The notes under the pieces were generated by a model. That model worked only from the letters and a program-made list of their open reading frames with translations, made no database searches and was not told the origin of the DNA. Below, in pieces: positions 9,372 through 18,557 of a stretch of 64,000 nt of DNA. The DNA lies in the NCBI GenBank assembly GCA_026004675.1, contig BPJP01000008.1, forward strand, positions 1 through 64,000, written 5' to 3'. How positions within the stretch are numbered: position 1 is the stretch's first letter; each line of letters begins with the position of its first letter. Source of the DNA: Gemmatales bacterium. Its GTDB lineage: Bacteria > Planctomycetota > Planctomycetia > Gemmatales > Gemmataceae. A program made the translations under genes and the position numbers.

Positions 9372-10406
9372 TCAAGGGAGCTTTTTCACGATCCAACTCT
9401 GGTCCGACTGGGCGCCCTCGAAGGTGCCGTCGCCGATCACCCAGACCTTGGGCATCTGCAGTGCCGCTTCCGTGACTTTGCCATAGTAAATCGTATCAAA
9501 GCGGAGGTCCGGATCGACGTGCAGTGTCAGGAACTTGCCCTGGTCGAAGCCAAAGGAAAACCGCCCGTCTTCCGTCTTGTCAGCTGAAATCGCCAGCGTC
9601 AAATCGACCGGGACCCAGCCAGCAAAGCGATCGAAAAATTCCGATTTGACATGCCATTGGTAAAAGAAGACACCGTTGGTTGGTTTGGCAGATTCGGCCC
9701 AGCGGCCAAAGAGCAAGCGTGCCGGGACGCCATTGGCTCTAAGCACTGCCGCGTACAATACTGCCAGCCCGCCACAATCGGTTTTGCCTGCATCGCAGAT
9801 TACGGACGCCTTCCGTTCTTTTTGAAAGTCGTAGACGTAGCCATACTTCGCGCGAATCACCTGAAACACTCGGCGGGCGAAGTCGACTGCCCCTTCGTTC
9901 TGTTTGCGCTGCAAACCGTTTTGTTTGATCCAGTCCTGCACTTTCGCGGACTTCCAGTCGATGCTGTCGGTTGGGGACAGATAGTAACGGCGTTCCGTTT
10001 CGGTCAACTTGTATCCCTTGCCAACAGCCTGATTCGCCGGAACAAGCACCAGCCGCCGCGAATGAAGCGTCGCGCGATAGGCAATTTCGATCGCAGCCTT
10101 CTGCTGTTTTTCCGGGTTTGTTGCCGGAATGCGAAAGCGCATCAGCGGTCTTTTCAAAGGCGAAAGGTCCGCAATGATTTCACTCGTCGGTTTGGATATC
10201 GACTGGATGTCGGTTTGGGCAGCCGACTTGCCCGGTACCGGCATCACGAAGACCCATTCCTTGGCTTTGAGCTTCGGTCCGTGAACGGCGTAGCGAAGTA
10301 TCGCTTCGATCCGCTGGACCGGTCTGCTCTCTATCCGGTACTGTGCGGCTGGAGGAGCCGCGATCATGACGACGACGAAAGAATGCATGACAGAGCTGGC
10401 AAGCAT
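9372..10406 (-). CDS. Secreted transglutaminase-like domain protein
   Basis: The ATG at 10406 gives MLASSVMHSFVVVMIAAPPA, a signal peptide; a TTG four codons upstream is an alternative. The N-terminal half is a beta-rich domain (YRIESRPVQRIEAILRYAVH onward). The C-terminal half is a transglutaminase-like cysteine peptidase fold with a full triad: Cys in KTDCGGLAVLYAAVLRANGV, His in FYQWHVKSEFF and Asp in WVPVDLTLA. Preceding it is VIRAKYGYVYDF, typical of the family. These extracytoplasmic domains hydrolyse or rearrange peptide bonds or bind peptides; the real substrate is unknown. It lies between the isochorismatase and zinc-ribbon genes (41- and 24-bp gaps) in one operon. Confidence 0.82.
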   Translation of the reverse strand: MLASSVMHSFVVVMIAAPPAAQYRIESRPVQRIEAILRYAVHGPKLKAKEWVFVMPVPGKSAAQTDIQSISKPTSEIIADLSPLKRPLMRFRIPATNPEKQQKAAIEIAYRATLHSRRLVLVPANQAVGKGYKLTETERRYYLSPTDSIDWKSAKVQDWIKQNGLQRKQNEGAVDFARRVFQVIRAKYGYVYDFQKERKASVICDAGKTDCGGLAVLYAAVLRANGVPARLLFGRWAESAKPTNGVFFYQWHVKSEFFDRFAGWVPVDLTLAISADKTEDGRFSFGFDQGKFLTLHVDPDLRFDTIYYGKVTEAALQMPKVWVIGDGTFEGAQSDQSWIVKKLP

Positions 10407-10447
10407 GGTTTTTTCCAATGGTACCTATGCTGGAACGAAAATCCGTT

Positions 10448-11110
10448 TCATCGATTTTGCGGCAAATGGGCGAGGTAGTTCAAGGTCTCCTCCAAGCTGA
10501 CAACATCGGCGAAGCGCGCTTGAATGTCAAAAAGGGTCCATTCGTGGCAGATTTCCGAGCGGTCCTGAACGCCTTCGCGAACGATAATCGGCCTGAGAAA
10601 ATTGCTTTTGGCGTCCGTGGCGGTTGCGCGGACGCAAGCACTCGTGGAACATCCAGTAATCAAGAGGGTATCGATTCGATCACGGAGAAGATACCCCGTC
10701 AGAGGCGTGCCCGCGAAGGCACTTGCGTGTTGCTTGTAAAGGATACATTCGTCGGACAAGGGCTGGACGCGATCGTCAATTTCGCAAGCCCGTCGGTCCC
10801 ACTTGCGGAATTTGGGCGAAAAATCGCTGGCTGATTTCTTCGGTGGATTGTCTTGGTACGGAGACGTAGTGAAATAGACGGGGACTTTTTTGGCCCGAGC
10901 CGCGGGCAGCAATTTCTGAATGGCGGCAATCGCGCTGTCGAGTCGCTTCGATCCTGCCGCGTAGGCCGGGTCCGTCCACCCGTATGCCATATCAATGACA
11001 ATCAATGCCGGCGATGCGCCAAAGCCAAACTTTCCCTGGAAAATGCCTCGATCCTTGTAGTAGGCATCGACGCTCGCCATCGCGGCTTTCAAGCTTTCGA
11101 GCAGGTCCAT
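10448..11110 (-). CDS. Isochorismatase-family cysteine hydrolase
   Basis: A 220-residue cysteine hydrolase with all three expected catalytic residues: Asp in ALIVIDMAYGWTDP, Lys in ECILYKQHASAFAGT, and the nucleophile Cys in ITGCSTSACVRATATDA. The KxxxSAFxGT and GCSTSxCVRATAxDA signatures are nearest to the N-carbamoylsarcosine amidohydrolase branch rather than true isochorismatases or nicotinamidases. The N-terminal extension (MDLLESLKAAMASVDAYYKD) is also seen in that branch. Family members cleave C-N bonds of small amides. It sits 23 bp after the LarA-like gene and probably acts on a related small molecule, but the substrate is not evident. Confidence 0.88.
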   Translation of the reverse strand: MDLLESLKAAMASVDAYYKDRGIFQGKFGFGASPALIVIDMAYGWTDPAYAAGSKRLDSAIAAIQKLLPAARAKKVPVYFTTSPYQDNPPKKSASDFSPKFRKWDRRACEIDDRVQPLSDECILYKQHASAFAGTPLTGYLLRDRIDTLLITGCSTSACVRATATDAKSNFLRPIIVREGVQDRSEICHEWTLFDIQARFADVVSLEETLNYLAHLPQNR

Positions 11111-11133
11111 GGATGAATCCCATGTGTTTCTGT

Positions 11134-12339
11134 TTACACGACCATTGCCAGGCTCTTGTGAGCATCAGGCACGAAAACGCATCCGGACGACTGATCGACC
11201 AGCTTCTGAACCTGGTGAACGTCGTCGAGCGGTGTAGCGAAAAGATCTTCGGCGACATCGGCGTCAAGCCGGCTCAACAAGTAGACGCTGGCATGGTCCA
11301 CGGCCTGGGCCCATTGGAACGCTGCCGCGAAATCGCCAGGCTGTTGTCGCCTGAGTGCTGCCAGGGCATCCTCCGGCGAATCCGCCTGACGGATCAAATC
11401 GGCGCCCGAGTCCAATTCGGGAAAACTCTCCGTGAGCAAAACGATGCGTCCACCACGTTGCACGATGCGAATGCAATTTGCGAGGGCTTCGGCCAGGGAC
11501 GAAAAACCATGCTGAACCGGGTCGCCAGCAAGACTCGCCACAACGGTATCCGCATGGCGATCTATTTGCAAACGCCAGCTTTCGTCGAGCAGACGCCGAA
11601 CGTGCGCCAACGCTTCCGCAGGACCGCCGACGATGTGGGCAATGTCGTCACCACTTCCTTCGATAACTTGCAGGAAAAACGGCACTCCGAGCAGCCACGC
11701 CACTTCGCTCGCTTCGCTGCGGGCGTTCCCCGAAAGATCCTCCGCATGTTCTGAAAACTTCCGTTGTGCAAAGTCGTTGCGCGTCTTTTGGTCGCTTAAC
11801 GCTGGAAAAATGTTTTCTTCGCCGCCTATGAATTCTGCCTGCGAATCATAACGTGCCCGCGTCAAGACGACCGCCTGGTCGGCGTCCACAATGTCTCGAC
11901 TAAGGTAAATCCGTTTGCCTCTTTTCGTTGTCGCTAAATACGCCAAATCGTGGCGATTGGCTGGATTGTGTACTTTGACGCGAACCCCCTTGAACCGTTT
12001 CGGCATTTCGTCGATCCATTGTTGCTGGCTTGTCGACGGTGCACGCACCAGCGTGATGCATTCCGGTTCGATCTTCGCTCCGACCAGGTATTCCAGCAAA
12101 GTCGCCAAAACCTCAACCAGTTGCGGAATCTGCTCGTCTACAACCACAGCGACACGATCATCAGGCGTCAACGCTTGCCTGAGGGGAGGAAAGCCGATCG
12201 GCTGTTCGAGGGCACTTCGCACGGCTTCGGTCACATCCGTCAACGGCTCGGCGATTTTCGCCCGCTGAATGGGAATCAGGCTTTCACGCCGCACGACAAA
12301 CGTGGTCGACTTCTTTCCGTATTGGATGCTTATTTCCAT
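11134..12339 (-). CDS. LarA/DUF2088-family protein lacking nickel-pincer residues
   Basis: The ATG at 12339 gives MEISIQYGKKSTTFVV; the open frame extends further upstream but without family-like sequence. The order of segments matches the LarA (nickel-dependent lactate racemase) fold: an N-terminal DUF2088-type domain with DDRVAVVVDEQI, YLVGAKIEPECITLVRA, KVHNPANRHDLAYLATTKRG and YLSRDIVDADQAVVLTRARY, then a C-terminal domain with LRIVQRGGRI-like and LSRLDADVAEDLFATPLDD blocks. In LarA the pincer cofactor and nickel use a His in a THR(P) motif, a His in EPHFF and a Lys in GGRK. Here the aligned places read VRAPSTS, RYDSQAEF and IGGEEN, so all three appear lost. It is probably not an active racemase. 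It is the first gene of the operon running to 8593. Confidence 0.68.
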   Translation of the reverse strand: MEISIQYGKKSTTFVVRRESLIPIQRAKIAEPLTDVTEAVRSALEQPIGFPPLRQALTPDDRVAVVVDEQIPQLVEVLATLLEYLVGAKIEPECITLVRAPSTSQQQWIDEMPKRFKGVRVKVHNPANRHDLAYLATTKRGKRIYLSRDIVDADQAVVLTRARYDSQAEFIGGEENIFPALSDQKTRNDFAQRKFSEHAEDLSGNARSEASEVAWLLGVPFFLQVIEGSGDDIAHIVGGPAEALAHVRRLLDESWRLQIDRHADTVVASLAGDPVQHGFSSLAEALANCIRIVQRGGRIVLLTESFPELDSGADLIRQADSPEDALAALRRQQPGDFAAAFQWAQAVDHASVYLLSRLDADVAEDLFATPLDDVHQVQKLVDQSSGCVFVPDAHKSLAMVV

Positions 12340-12725
12340 GACTCTAGATCCCTGCATGACTGCGCTGATTGTAGCGCGCCGGGCTTCGATTGCAATTGCC
12401 ATTCAGCTCCTTATGGCCGAGATTCCTCGTTGCTCTACCATTTCGCTTCGGAGCATCCAAGCGACGGATCGAACGCGTTCGTTTGTGGCCGCTATCATCA
12501 ATTGCTTGCCAGGGGTATTTCCACGTCCAGACCCGACAAAGTTCGACCGGTTGGGTCGCGACTTTGTCGGGGAAACCGCTGGCAAATGGCAAACCGATGG
12601 CCTAGAATCTGATTTTGCCGAACACTTTTTGCAATTGCCGCGTAGCGGATGTGATGTATTGTGTCTCCGGCGGCCCGCCGGCAAGGTGACATGTTTTTAC
12701 ACAAGTCGCACTTCGGTATTACGTT
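12340..12725. other. Divergent intergenic region, 386 bp, no gene seen
   Basis: This space separates the minus-strand LarA-like operon from the plus-strand ABC transporter unit, so it must hold the promoters of both. No open frame in it resembles a protein. Its main feature is the long inverted repeat at 12532-12571. A second GC-rich near-palindrome (ccggcgg / ccgccgg, 12667-12681) lies about 45 bp before the ATPase start. No clear consensus -35/-10 pair was found. Confidence 0.6.
12532..12571. repeat. Strong 40-nt inverted repeat in divergent promoter region
   Basis: The arms 12532-12542 (cccgacaaagt) and 12561-12571 (actttgtcggg) are perfect 11-bp complements. Inside them 12544-12548 (cgacc) pairs with 12554-12558 (ggtcg), around a 5-nt loop. 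This makes a 16-bp stem with one small internal asymmetry. There is no adjacent T-run on either strand, so it is not a simple terminator. It is better read as an operator for a dimeric regulator or a leader RNA structure. Confidence 0.6.
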
Positions 12726-13697
12726 ATGGCCAACGACGTGATTGTAGAAACCCGCAACCTGACAAAGATATATCGCGATTTTTGGGGCCGCCAGAAAAAA
12801 GTCGCTCTCCGTGCCCTCAACTTGGAGATCTACCGAGGCGAAATCTTCGGGTTGCTCGGTCCGAACGGCTCCGGCAAAACGACGACGATCAAGCTGCTGC
12901 TTGGCTTGCTCTTTCCCAACGAAGGCGAAGCTCTCGTTTTCGGTGAACCAGCCACCCAAGTCAAAAAGAACGAACGCATCGGCTACCTGCCCGAAGAATC
13001 GTACTTGTACCGCTTTCTCAATGCCGAGGAGACGCTGGATTTCTATGGCCGGCTTTTCGACCTCCCGGCCGACCAGCGCCGACAGCGAGCGCAAAAACTG
13101 ATCGACATGGTCGGCCTGTCGCAGGACAAACGCCGAATCCTCAAAGAATACTCCAAAGGCATGCGCCAGCGTATCGGCCTGGCCCAGGCTCTCATCAACG
13201 ATCCCGACCTGGTCATTCTCGACGAACCGACTTCCGGTCTCGATCCGATCGGGACACGCTGGATGAAAGACCTCATTCTCGACCTTCGCAAAGAAGGCAA
13301 AACGGTGATCATGTGCAGTCATCGGTTGGAAGACGTGCAAGATGTCTGCGACCGGATTGCCATTCTCAACGAGGGGGAACTTCAGGAACTCGGAAAGGTG
13401 GATGTCCTGCTCGAGGACGCCAACCGGGTCGAGATGCGGGCTTCCGGTTTGCGTTTGAACGACGAGTTGCGCCGCGACCTGGATGAAGTGCTTCAACGGT
13501 ACGGCGGAAAGCTGGAATTCATCGGGCATCCGACAACCACGCTGGAAGACCTGTTTCTGCGGATCGTCAAAGAGAGCAAGGAGCATCCAGGCAGGCGCTA
13601 TCTGCCACCGAAAGAAGGAGAAGACAAGAAAACGGATGACGGTGAAAAACCAATCGGCTCGCCGTTCGCGAAAGAGGGAGCCGATGCTGAAGGTTAA
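12726..13697 (+). CDS. ABC transporter ATP-binding protein (ABC-2 type)
   Basis: Nucleotide-binding subunit of an ABC-2 exporter. In order it shows Walker [19 protein letters not shown] (about residues 42-59), the Q-loop replaced by [11 protein letters not shown] as in the CcmA/DRA branch, signature [18 protein letters not shown], Walker [14 protein letters not shown], and the switch His in [11 protein letters not shown]. After the ~230-residue ATPase domain there is a C-terminal extension with a low-complexity tail ([17 protein letters not shown]). The length of 323 is normal for this branch. It is followed after 116 bp by a large permease and then a membrane-anchored partner, all co-oriented, giving one transporter unit. 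Confidence 0.9.
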   Translation: MANDVIVETRNLTKIYRDFWGRQKKVALRALNLEIYRGEIFGLLGPNGSGKTTTIKLLLGLLFPNEGEALVFGEPATQVKKNERIGYLPEESYLYRFLNAEETLDFYGRLFDLPADQRRQRAQKLIDMVGLSQDKRRILKEYSKGMRQRIGLAQALINDPDLVILDEPTSGLDPIGTRWMKDLILDLRKEGKTVIMCSHRLEDVQDVCDRIAILNEGELQELGKVDVLLEDANRVEMRASGLRLNDELRRDLDEVLQRYGGKLEFIGHPTTTLEDLFLRIVKESKEHPGRRYLPPKEGEDKKTDDGEKPIGSPFAKEGADAEG

Positions 13698-13813
13698 CGA
13701 CGACCATTTCGTTGGCGCAATAGGCTTTTTATCGACTGTCGTCACCTGGCCGGTTGTCGGGTAGTGTTCCTGGCGAGGTGGGAGAGAAGATTCACATTGA
13801 ACCGAAGTTCTGA

Positions 13814-15745
13814 ATGACTTTGTCCATGTTTGCCGTCTTGGTGATCGAACGCGAGCCGTTGACTTGGGCGCAGTTGCCCGGCATGGTGCAGTTATGGATT
13901 GAAGGGACCGGCGTCTATGCGATGGCTGGATTGGTGCTCGTTGTCCTGTTCCGAGCGCTTCGGCCGGCGAACGCCCCTCTTTGCAGTGCTCCGATCTGGA
14001 AAGCCACTCTGTTTCTCGGCAGTGTGTCGCTTCTGCTGTTGGCTGCTGCTGGTGTGTTGTATGCAGCTGACAGCACATCGGAAAATCGCTCCTGGGTTTT
14101 CCGGAGCGGGTGTATCGGGGCGATAACCGCCGTTCTGTTGCCGATTCTGGAAAACCTCTTCTCGCTCCGTTGGCGACGCATCTGGGCGCTGGCGATTATC
14201 AGTTTCAAAGAAGCGATTCGCCGAAAAGTTCTATGGGTGTTTAGTGCTTTGGCGTTGGTGTTTTTGTTCGCCAGTTGGTATCTGCCCTACACGCCGCAAT
14301 ACCAATTGCGCAGCTATGTCAACACGGTTTATCGCGCTATGACGCCGTTGTTGATCGTGGTCGCCGGTTTGCTGGCCGCCTTCAGCATCCCCGCCGATCT
14401 GCGCCATCAGACGATGCATACGATCGTCACCAAGCCAGTGGAACGCTTCGAAATCGTACTCGGTCGTTGTCTGGGTTACATCCTGCTGATGACTCTTGTG
14501 CAGTTCGTCATTACCGCTTTCAGCCTGGTTTATGTTGCTCGGGGAGTCGACCCGGCAGCCGCTGAGGAAAGTTACAAAGCTCGCGTACCGGTGTTTGGCG
14601 AGTTGACCGTCGAAAGGGCGAAATCGGTCGGGCGGGAATGGGGGTACCGCAAGTACATCACGGCGGAAACAGGCAACCGCGCTTTTTGGGTTTTCCACGA
14701 ACTCCCCGACTTCAGCAAGCGGAACAGCGTCCGCTGCGAATTCGAGTTTGATATTTTCCGCACTACTAAAGGGGTGCAAGGGCGTGGCATTTATTGCACC
14801 TTCGTCTTCGAAACGCCGCGCTGGAACAGCAAGCGACTCAACGACTACAACATCGATCGCGAATGGCTATCCGCCAATCTCTCAGCTCGCGAAGCAGACG
14901 TGCGCGCCCAAAGTGAACGCGAACGCTGGTTTCCCGAAACTCTGCAGCGCCGTTTGCGGTTGATTCAGACGATTCAGGCATTTCGCGCCCAAACCGAAAA
15001 GCGAGAAACCAGCGACCGCGACCAGCTGGCACTGGCAAATGCCCTGGCTGACGAGTATGGCCGTTACGAACTTCGATCCAAAGAGGTCCGTGATTACCAC
15101 ACGCTGTTTATCGACGCACCTGGGCGTCTCTTCGCCAAGAAAGGCGATGAGACAAGCGATCGCCCGCCGTTGTTCGTCATCGTCCGCTGCGAAAGCCCGA
15201 CGCAGTATCTGGGAGTCGCCGAGCATGATCTGTACTTGCTGGCCGACGAACGCTCTTTTGAAGTCAACTTCTTCAAAGGAGCAATAGGACTCTGGCTTCG
15301 CATCTGTCTGGTTATTACTGTCGCCATCGCCCTGAGCACATATCTCACTGGCGTCATCAGTTTTCTGGTAACGATGATGCTTTATCTCGCTGGTTTGACA
15401 GCCAATTTCATCCAATCGGTCGCGGAAGGGACGATCCAAGGCGGCGGTCCACTGGAATCCGCATTGCGACTTGCCAAGCAGGTCAATCCCCTCGTGCCGC
15501 TCGATCAAACCCCGACCACTCGGCTTTTTTTGGGCGTCGACGAGGTCTTCCGTTTCGTCATGAGGCTGTTTCTCAACGTCATTCCGGATGTCGAACGGCA
15601 CGATTTGACCAACTATGTCGCCAACGGCTTTGATATTCCCGTCGGCCAGCTAGTCGTTGATAACGTCATGCCTTTAGTCGGCTATTTGATCGGATGGATG
15701 GTTGTGGGATTCTATCTTTTGAAGTCGCGGGAAATCGCCGCTTGA
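13814..15745 (+). CDS. Large ABC-2-type permease with long extracytoplasmic insertion
   Basis: A 643-residue membrane protein. The N-terminus has three hydrophobic segments (VYAMAGLVLVVLFRALR, ATLFLGSVSLLLLAAAGVLY, IGAITAVLLPILENLF). Next comes an ABC-2 permease core starting ALAIISFKEAIRRKVLWVFS, with LLIVVAGLLAAFSIP and the conserved cytoplasmic HTIVTKPVERFEIVLGRCLG. A ~250-residue hydrophilic insertion follows (about residues 255-490), then further segments (LWLRICLVITVAIALSTYLT, VTMMLYLAGLTANFI) and a last one near the C-terminus (VMPLVGYLIGWMVVGFYLL). The 'VTKPVxRxEIVLGR' block is typical of planctomycete ABC-2 permeases. It pairs with the ATPase at 12726. Substrate unknown; the insertion suggests an extracytoplasmic binding or docking role. 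Confidence 0.82.
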   Translation: MTLSMFAVLVIEREPLTWAQLPGMVQLWIEGTGVYAMAGLVLVVLFRALRPANAPLCSAPIWKATLFLGSVSLLLLAAAGVLYAADSTSENRSWVFRSGCIGAITAVLLPILENLFSLRWRRIWALAIISFKEAIRRKVLWVFSALALVFLFASWYLPYTPQYQLRSYVNTVYRAMTPLLIVVAGLLAAFSIPADLRHQTMHTIVTKPVERFEIVLGRCLGYILLMTLVQFVITAFSLVYVARGVDPAAAEESYKARVPVFGELTVERAKSVGREWGYRKYITAETGNRAFWVFHELPDFSKRNSVRCEFEFDIFRTTKGVQGRGIYCTFVFETPRWNSKRLNDYNIDREWLSANLSAREADVRAQSERERWFPETLQRRLRLIQTIQAFRAQTEKRETSDRDQLALANALADEYGRYELRSKEVRDYHTLFIDAPGRLFAKKGDETSDRPPLFVIVRCESPTQYLGVAEHDLYLLADERSFEVNFFKGAIGLWLRICLVITVAIALSTYLTGVISFLVTMMLYLAGLTANFIQSVAEGTIQGGGPLESALRLAKQVNPLVPLDQTPTTRLFLGVDEVFRFVMRLFLNVIPDVERHDLTNYVANGFDIPVGQLVVDNVMPLVGYLIGWMVVGFYLLKSREIAA

Positions 15746-15763
15746 TGCCTTTGGAGACAAACG

Positions 15764-17593
15764 ATGGCAGTCTCGTTCCAGCAGCAGTCTCGCATACGCA
15801 AGCTCGCTTACACCGGCTGCATCCTGGTGTTGATTACGCTCACAATAATCCTCAGAACGCGTGTCATCGAACCACAGGCTGCTAAGCTCAACCTGCGCGA
15901 AGAGCAGCTGGGAGAGGTCGATCTGACCGGTTCGGTCGTCAATTTGTCGCTGAGCGGTTCTCGGGGTCTGGTGACGTGTTATCTGTGGGTGCTGGCAGCG
16001 GAAAAGAAGAAAAAACACGAATGGGACGACGTGTTGTTGATTACGCAGTCCTTGGCCAAGTTGCAGACCCACTACGAGACTCCCTGGAAATTCATGAGTT
16101 GGGACATCGCTTACAACATCTCGGTCGAACTCGACCGCATTCTGGACAAATACTTTTACATCGCCAGGGGAGTGAACCTGCTTTACGAAGGGGTTATGAA
16201 GAATCGTGACAACCCCAATCTGCGCTTCAGCATGGGAGAGTACTACCAGCACAAGATCGGTATCGCCGACGAGAACCATACTTTTCGAGCGTTGTTCAAA
16301 TTGAGCTGCGTCGATCCGCGCCGCTGGGACCCCAGACGCTTTCACCGGCTGGTTCGCGGCCATGCTGTCATCGACTTCGCCGAATTGGAACAATTCTGCC
16401 GACAACATCCACACCTGGTTCGCCTGTTGCGGACGATTCCGGGCAATCCCTGCGACACGCCGCAAAAACTGATCTCATTCTTGGAAGACCATCGCCGGAT
16501 TCCCAGCCTTTATGACGAAAAAGCCCTGAGTGATCTCGAAGCACAACAGACTCCGCTCAAGCCGCCGGCGGAGCGGTTTCCGATTTTTCCCGGTCCCTCT
16601 CGTTTTGACCCGACCGAGTTGACGTTGCACAGCACGTTGCGCGACGACATTGGCAATTTCGACGCGGCGAGGGCATGGTATAGTTTCGCTCAGGATCCTG
16701 TGATCGAGAAGAAACGCAAGCCTCGTTTGTCGCTGGTGATTTTCCAGGTGTATCCCGCCCGAGCCCAGTTTTATCGCGCCGAACGATTGCAAGAGGCGGG
16801 CTGGTTCGACGAAGAAGGTTGGACGATAGGTGATTGGTTTCCGGCCGATCCTGCGAAACCTCACGGACCCAAAAGAGCGGTGACCGTGGGAGGAGCAACG
16901 CCTGACGAACTGGCTTCTGGCAGCATTGCCCGCTGGCAGAATTGGTCCGGAGAAGCTTGGAAAAAAGCCTTCGACATGTATGAGCGTCATGGTCGAACCT
17001 TCGGCCTGATTCGAACATCCCCGGAACAAGAAGCATTGATGAGTGCCGACACCAAGAGCAACCGCCGGGTCGTCAACTTCGATTATTTCTACTTCCGTAG
17101 CATGGTTGAACAGAAGCGCGCGGCGGTTTCGGCGCGCAAGCATTTCTACCGTGGCGAAGAGCATCGCAAGAAAGGAGACCAGCGACTGGCCCTGGCGGAG
17201 TATGAGCATCCGCAGGCTTTTGGTCCACCCGCATCGTGGTTCAGTCAACCTACGGGATGGAAGAAACTGTATCTCGAGCACCCTGATTTTCGCGCGCAAA
17301 GCGAGATCCAGCGAGATACCTATGAAATCCAGCATCGGTACCTGCAGCTTGTCGAAGACGTCCGTGGAGCGACCTTTCGCTGGCTGGCGTTTTTAACCCC
17401 ACAGATGTTTCCCTCTCCCGCTCCACGGATGTTGTCTGTAGCTCTTGTGCCGTCCTCCGCCAACTTACGGCGAGCAATCAAACTGAATTTACGAGGGCCG
17501 TTCGACGGCTTGGACCCTCAGGGAAGACCGCTCGTAGATCCTGAAGTGAAGAAGCGCGTGCTGGGAATGGCCCGACTGCAGGGTAAACCATAA
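15764..17593 (+). CDS. Membrane-anchored partner of the ABC unit, unknown family
   Basis: A 609-residue protein with a single N-terminal transmembrane helix (LAYTGCILVLITLTIILRTR, about residues 13-32) and otherwise soluble, so mostly extracytoplasmic. I do not recognise a named domain. Helical, TPR-like stretches are visible (DVLLITQSLAKLQTHYETPW, AYNISVELDRILDKYFYIAR, GVNLLYEGVMKNRDNPNLRF). Later parts are rich in Trp, Phe and Tyr, as in AGWFDEEGWTIGDWFPADP. It starts 18 bp after the permease and is co-transcribed with it. I have the impression that this type of protein accompanies such transporters in planctomycetes, so it is likely a dedicated accessory subunit. It is intact. Confidence 0.7.
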   Translation: MAVSFQQQSRIRKLAYTGCILVLITLTIILRTRVIEPQAAKLNLREEQLGEVDLTGSVVNLSLSGSRGLVTCYLWVLAAEKKKKHEWDDVLLITQSLAKLQTHYETPWKFMSWDIAYNISVELDRILDKYFYIARGVNLLYEGVMKNRDNPNLRFSMGEYYQHKIGIADENHTFRALFKLSCVDPRRWDPRRFHRLVRGHAVIDFAELEQFCRQHPHLVRLLRTIPGNPCDTPQKLISFLEDHRRIPSLYDEKALSDLEAQQTPLKPPAERFPIFPGPSRFDPTELTLHSTLRDDIGNFDAARAWYSFAQDPVIEKKRKPRLSLVIFQVYPARAQFYRAERLQEAGWFDEEGWTIGDWFPADPAKPHGPKRAVTVGGATPDELASGSIARWQNWSGEAWKKAFDMYERHGRTFGLIRTSPEQEALMSADTKSNRRVVNFDYFYFRSMVEQKRAAVSARKHFYRGEEHRKKGDQRLALAEYEHPQAFGPPASWFSQPTGWKKLYLEHPDFRAQSEIQRDTYEIQHRYLQLVEDVRGATFRWLAFLTPQMFPSPAPRMLSVALVPSSANLRRAIKLNLRGPFDGLDPQGRPLVDPEVKKRVLGMARLQGKP

Positions 17594-17604
17594 AGGTGAC
17601 GAAT

Positions 17605-18351
17605 ATGGCCGATATCATCCTCTCCGTCCTGGCCCATCCTGACGACGCCGAGTTCCTGTGTGCCGGTACGATGATTCGGTTGGTTCGCGAGCACGGCTGG
17701 GAGGCCCACATCGCGACGATGACCCCAGGAGATTGCGGTTCAGTGGAGCACAAACCCGAGGAAATCAGCCGCATTCGTCGCGAAGAAGCCAGACGGGCTG
17801 CCTCCATCATCGGCGCGACTTACCATTGCCTGGAAGAACGGGATCTGCGCGTGTTTCACAACGAACGCACGCTGGAAAAAGTAACCAGGCTCTTGCGCGA
17901 GGTGCGTCCGCGGATCGTTATTACGCACAGCCCGAGTGATTACATGCTCGACCACGAAGCCACGAGCACGATCACGCGCGGCGCCACCTTTGGAGCGCCT
18001 GCACCGAATTTCCTCTGCGACAAAGGCTATCCACCCGCCATCGACGCCATCCCGCATTTGTACTATTGCGATCCTCTCGAAGGAAAGGATCTGTTTGGCC
18101 GCGAAATTCCCCCTGGCTTCTGTATCGACATCAGCAGCGTGATAGAAACCAAAGCGGAGATGCTGGCGGCCCACGCCAGCCAGCGGGAATGGTTGCTCAA
18201 ACACCACGGCGTCGATCATTACATTTCGGCCATGCGGGAATGGGGAGCCGAGCGAGGCAAACTAATCGGAAAGGACTTTGCCGAAGGCTTCCGCCAACAC
18301 CTCGGACACAGCTATCCCCAGAACAATCTTCTTGCCGAACTTCTTCGTTAA
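17605..18351 (+). CDS. PIG-L/LmbE-family N-acetylglucosaminyl deacetylase-like
   Basis: Zinc-dependent deacetylase of the PIG-L/LmbE fold, acting on N-acetylated sugar conjugates. The start ATG at 17605 follows an aaaggtg ribosome site; a GTG at 17596 is in frame but less well placed. The family signature AHPDD (LSVLAHPDDAEFLCAGTMIR) is at residues 9-13, with the zinc-binding His/Asp/Asp. The third ligand region is HSPSDYMLDHEATSTITRGA. The 249-residue length is typical and the sequence is intact through HLGHSYPQNNLLAELLR. It lies just downstream of the ABC unit (gap 11 bp) and may be in the same transcript; a link to glycan or thiol-sugar metabolism is only a family-level inference. Confidence 0.9.
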   Translation: MADIILSVLAHPDDAEFLCAGTMIRLVREHGWEAHIATMTPGDCGSVEHKPEEISRIRREEARRAASIIGATYHCLEERDLRVFHNERTLEKVTRLLREVRPRIVITHSPSDYMLDHEATSTITRGATFGAPAPNFLCDKGYPPAIDAIPHLYYCDPLEGKDLFGREIPPGFCIDISSVIETKAEMLAAHASQREWLLKHHGVDHYISAMREWGAERGKLIGKDFAEGFRQHLGHSYPQNNLLAELLR

Positions 18352-18557
18352 GGCTGCACAACTCGCAGGCGAACACGCCCTGGCCTTGGGCACGACCGGA
18401 TCACTAATTAGGTGGCCCGGTCAATTACCAATTTCATATCCGGTTACAACATCAGCATTTATGCGCACGAACAAGGTCTTTGCTAAACCGGCACAAAAAT
18501 TGCGACCATGCCAACGCGACTTGGATTCGTTTTCGAAACCCAGAAGGCGAGCAAACC

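Noticed and set aside
12498-14078. Long minus-strand open frame, 526 aa
   Set aside because: It is antisense to the clear ABC ATPase at 12726 and contains no family motifs; it is a codon-bias shadow.
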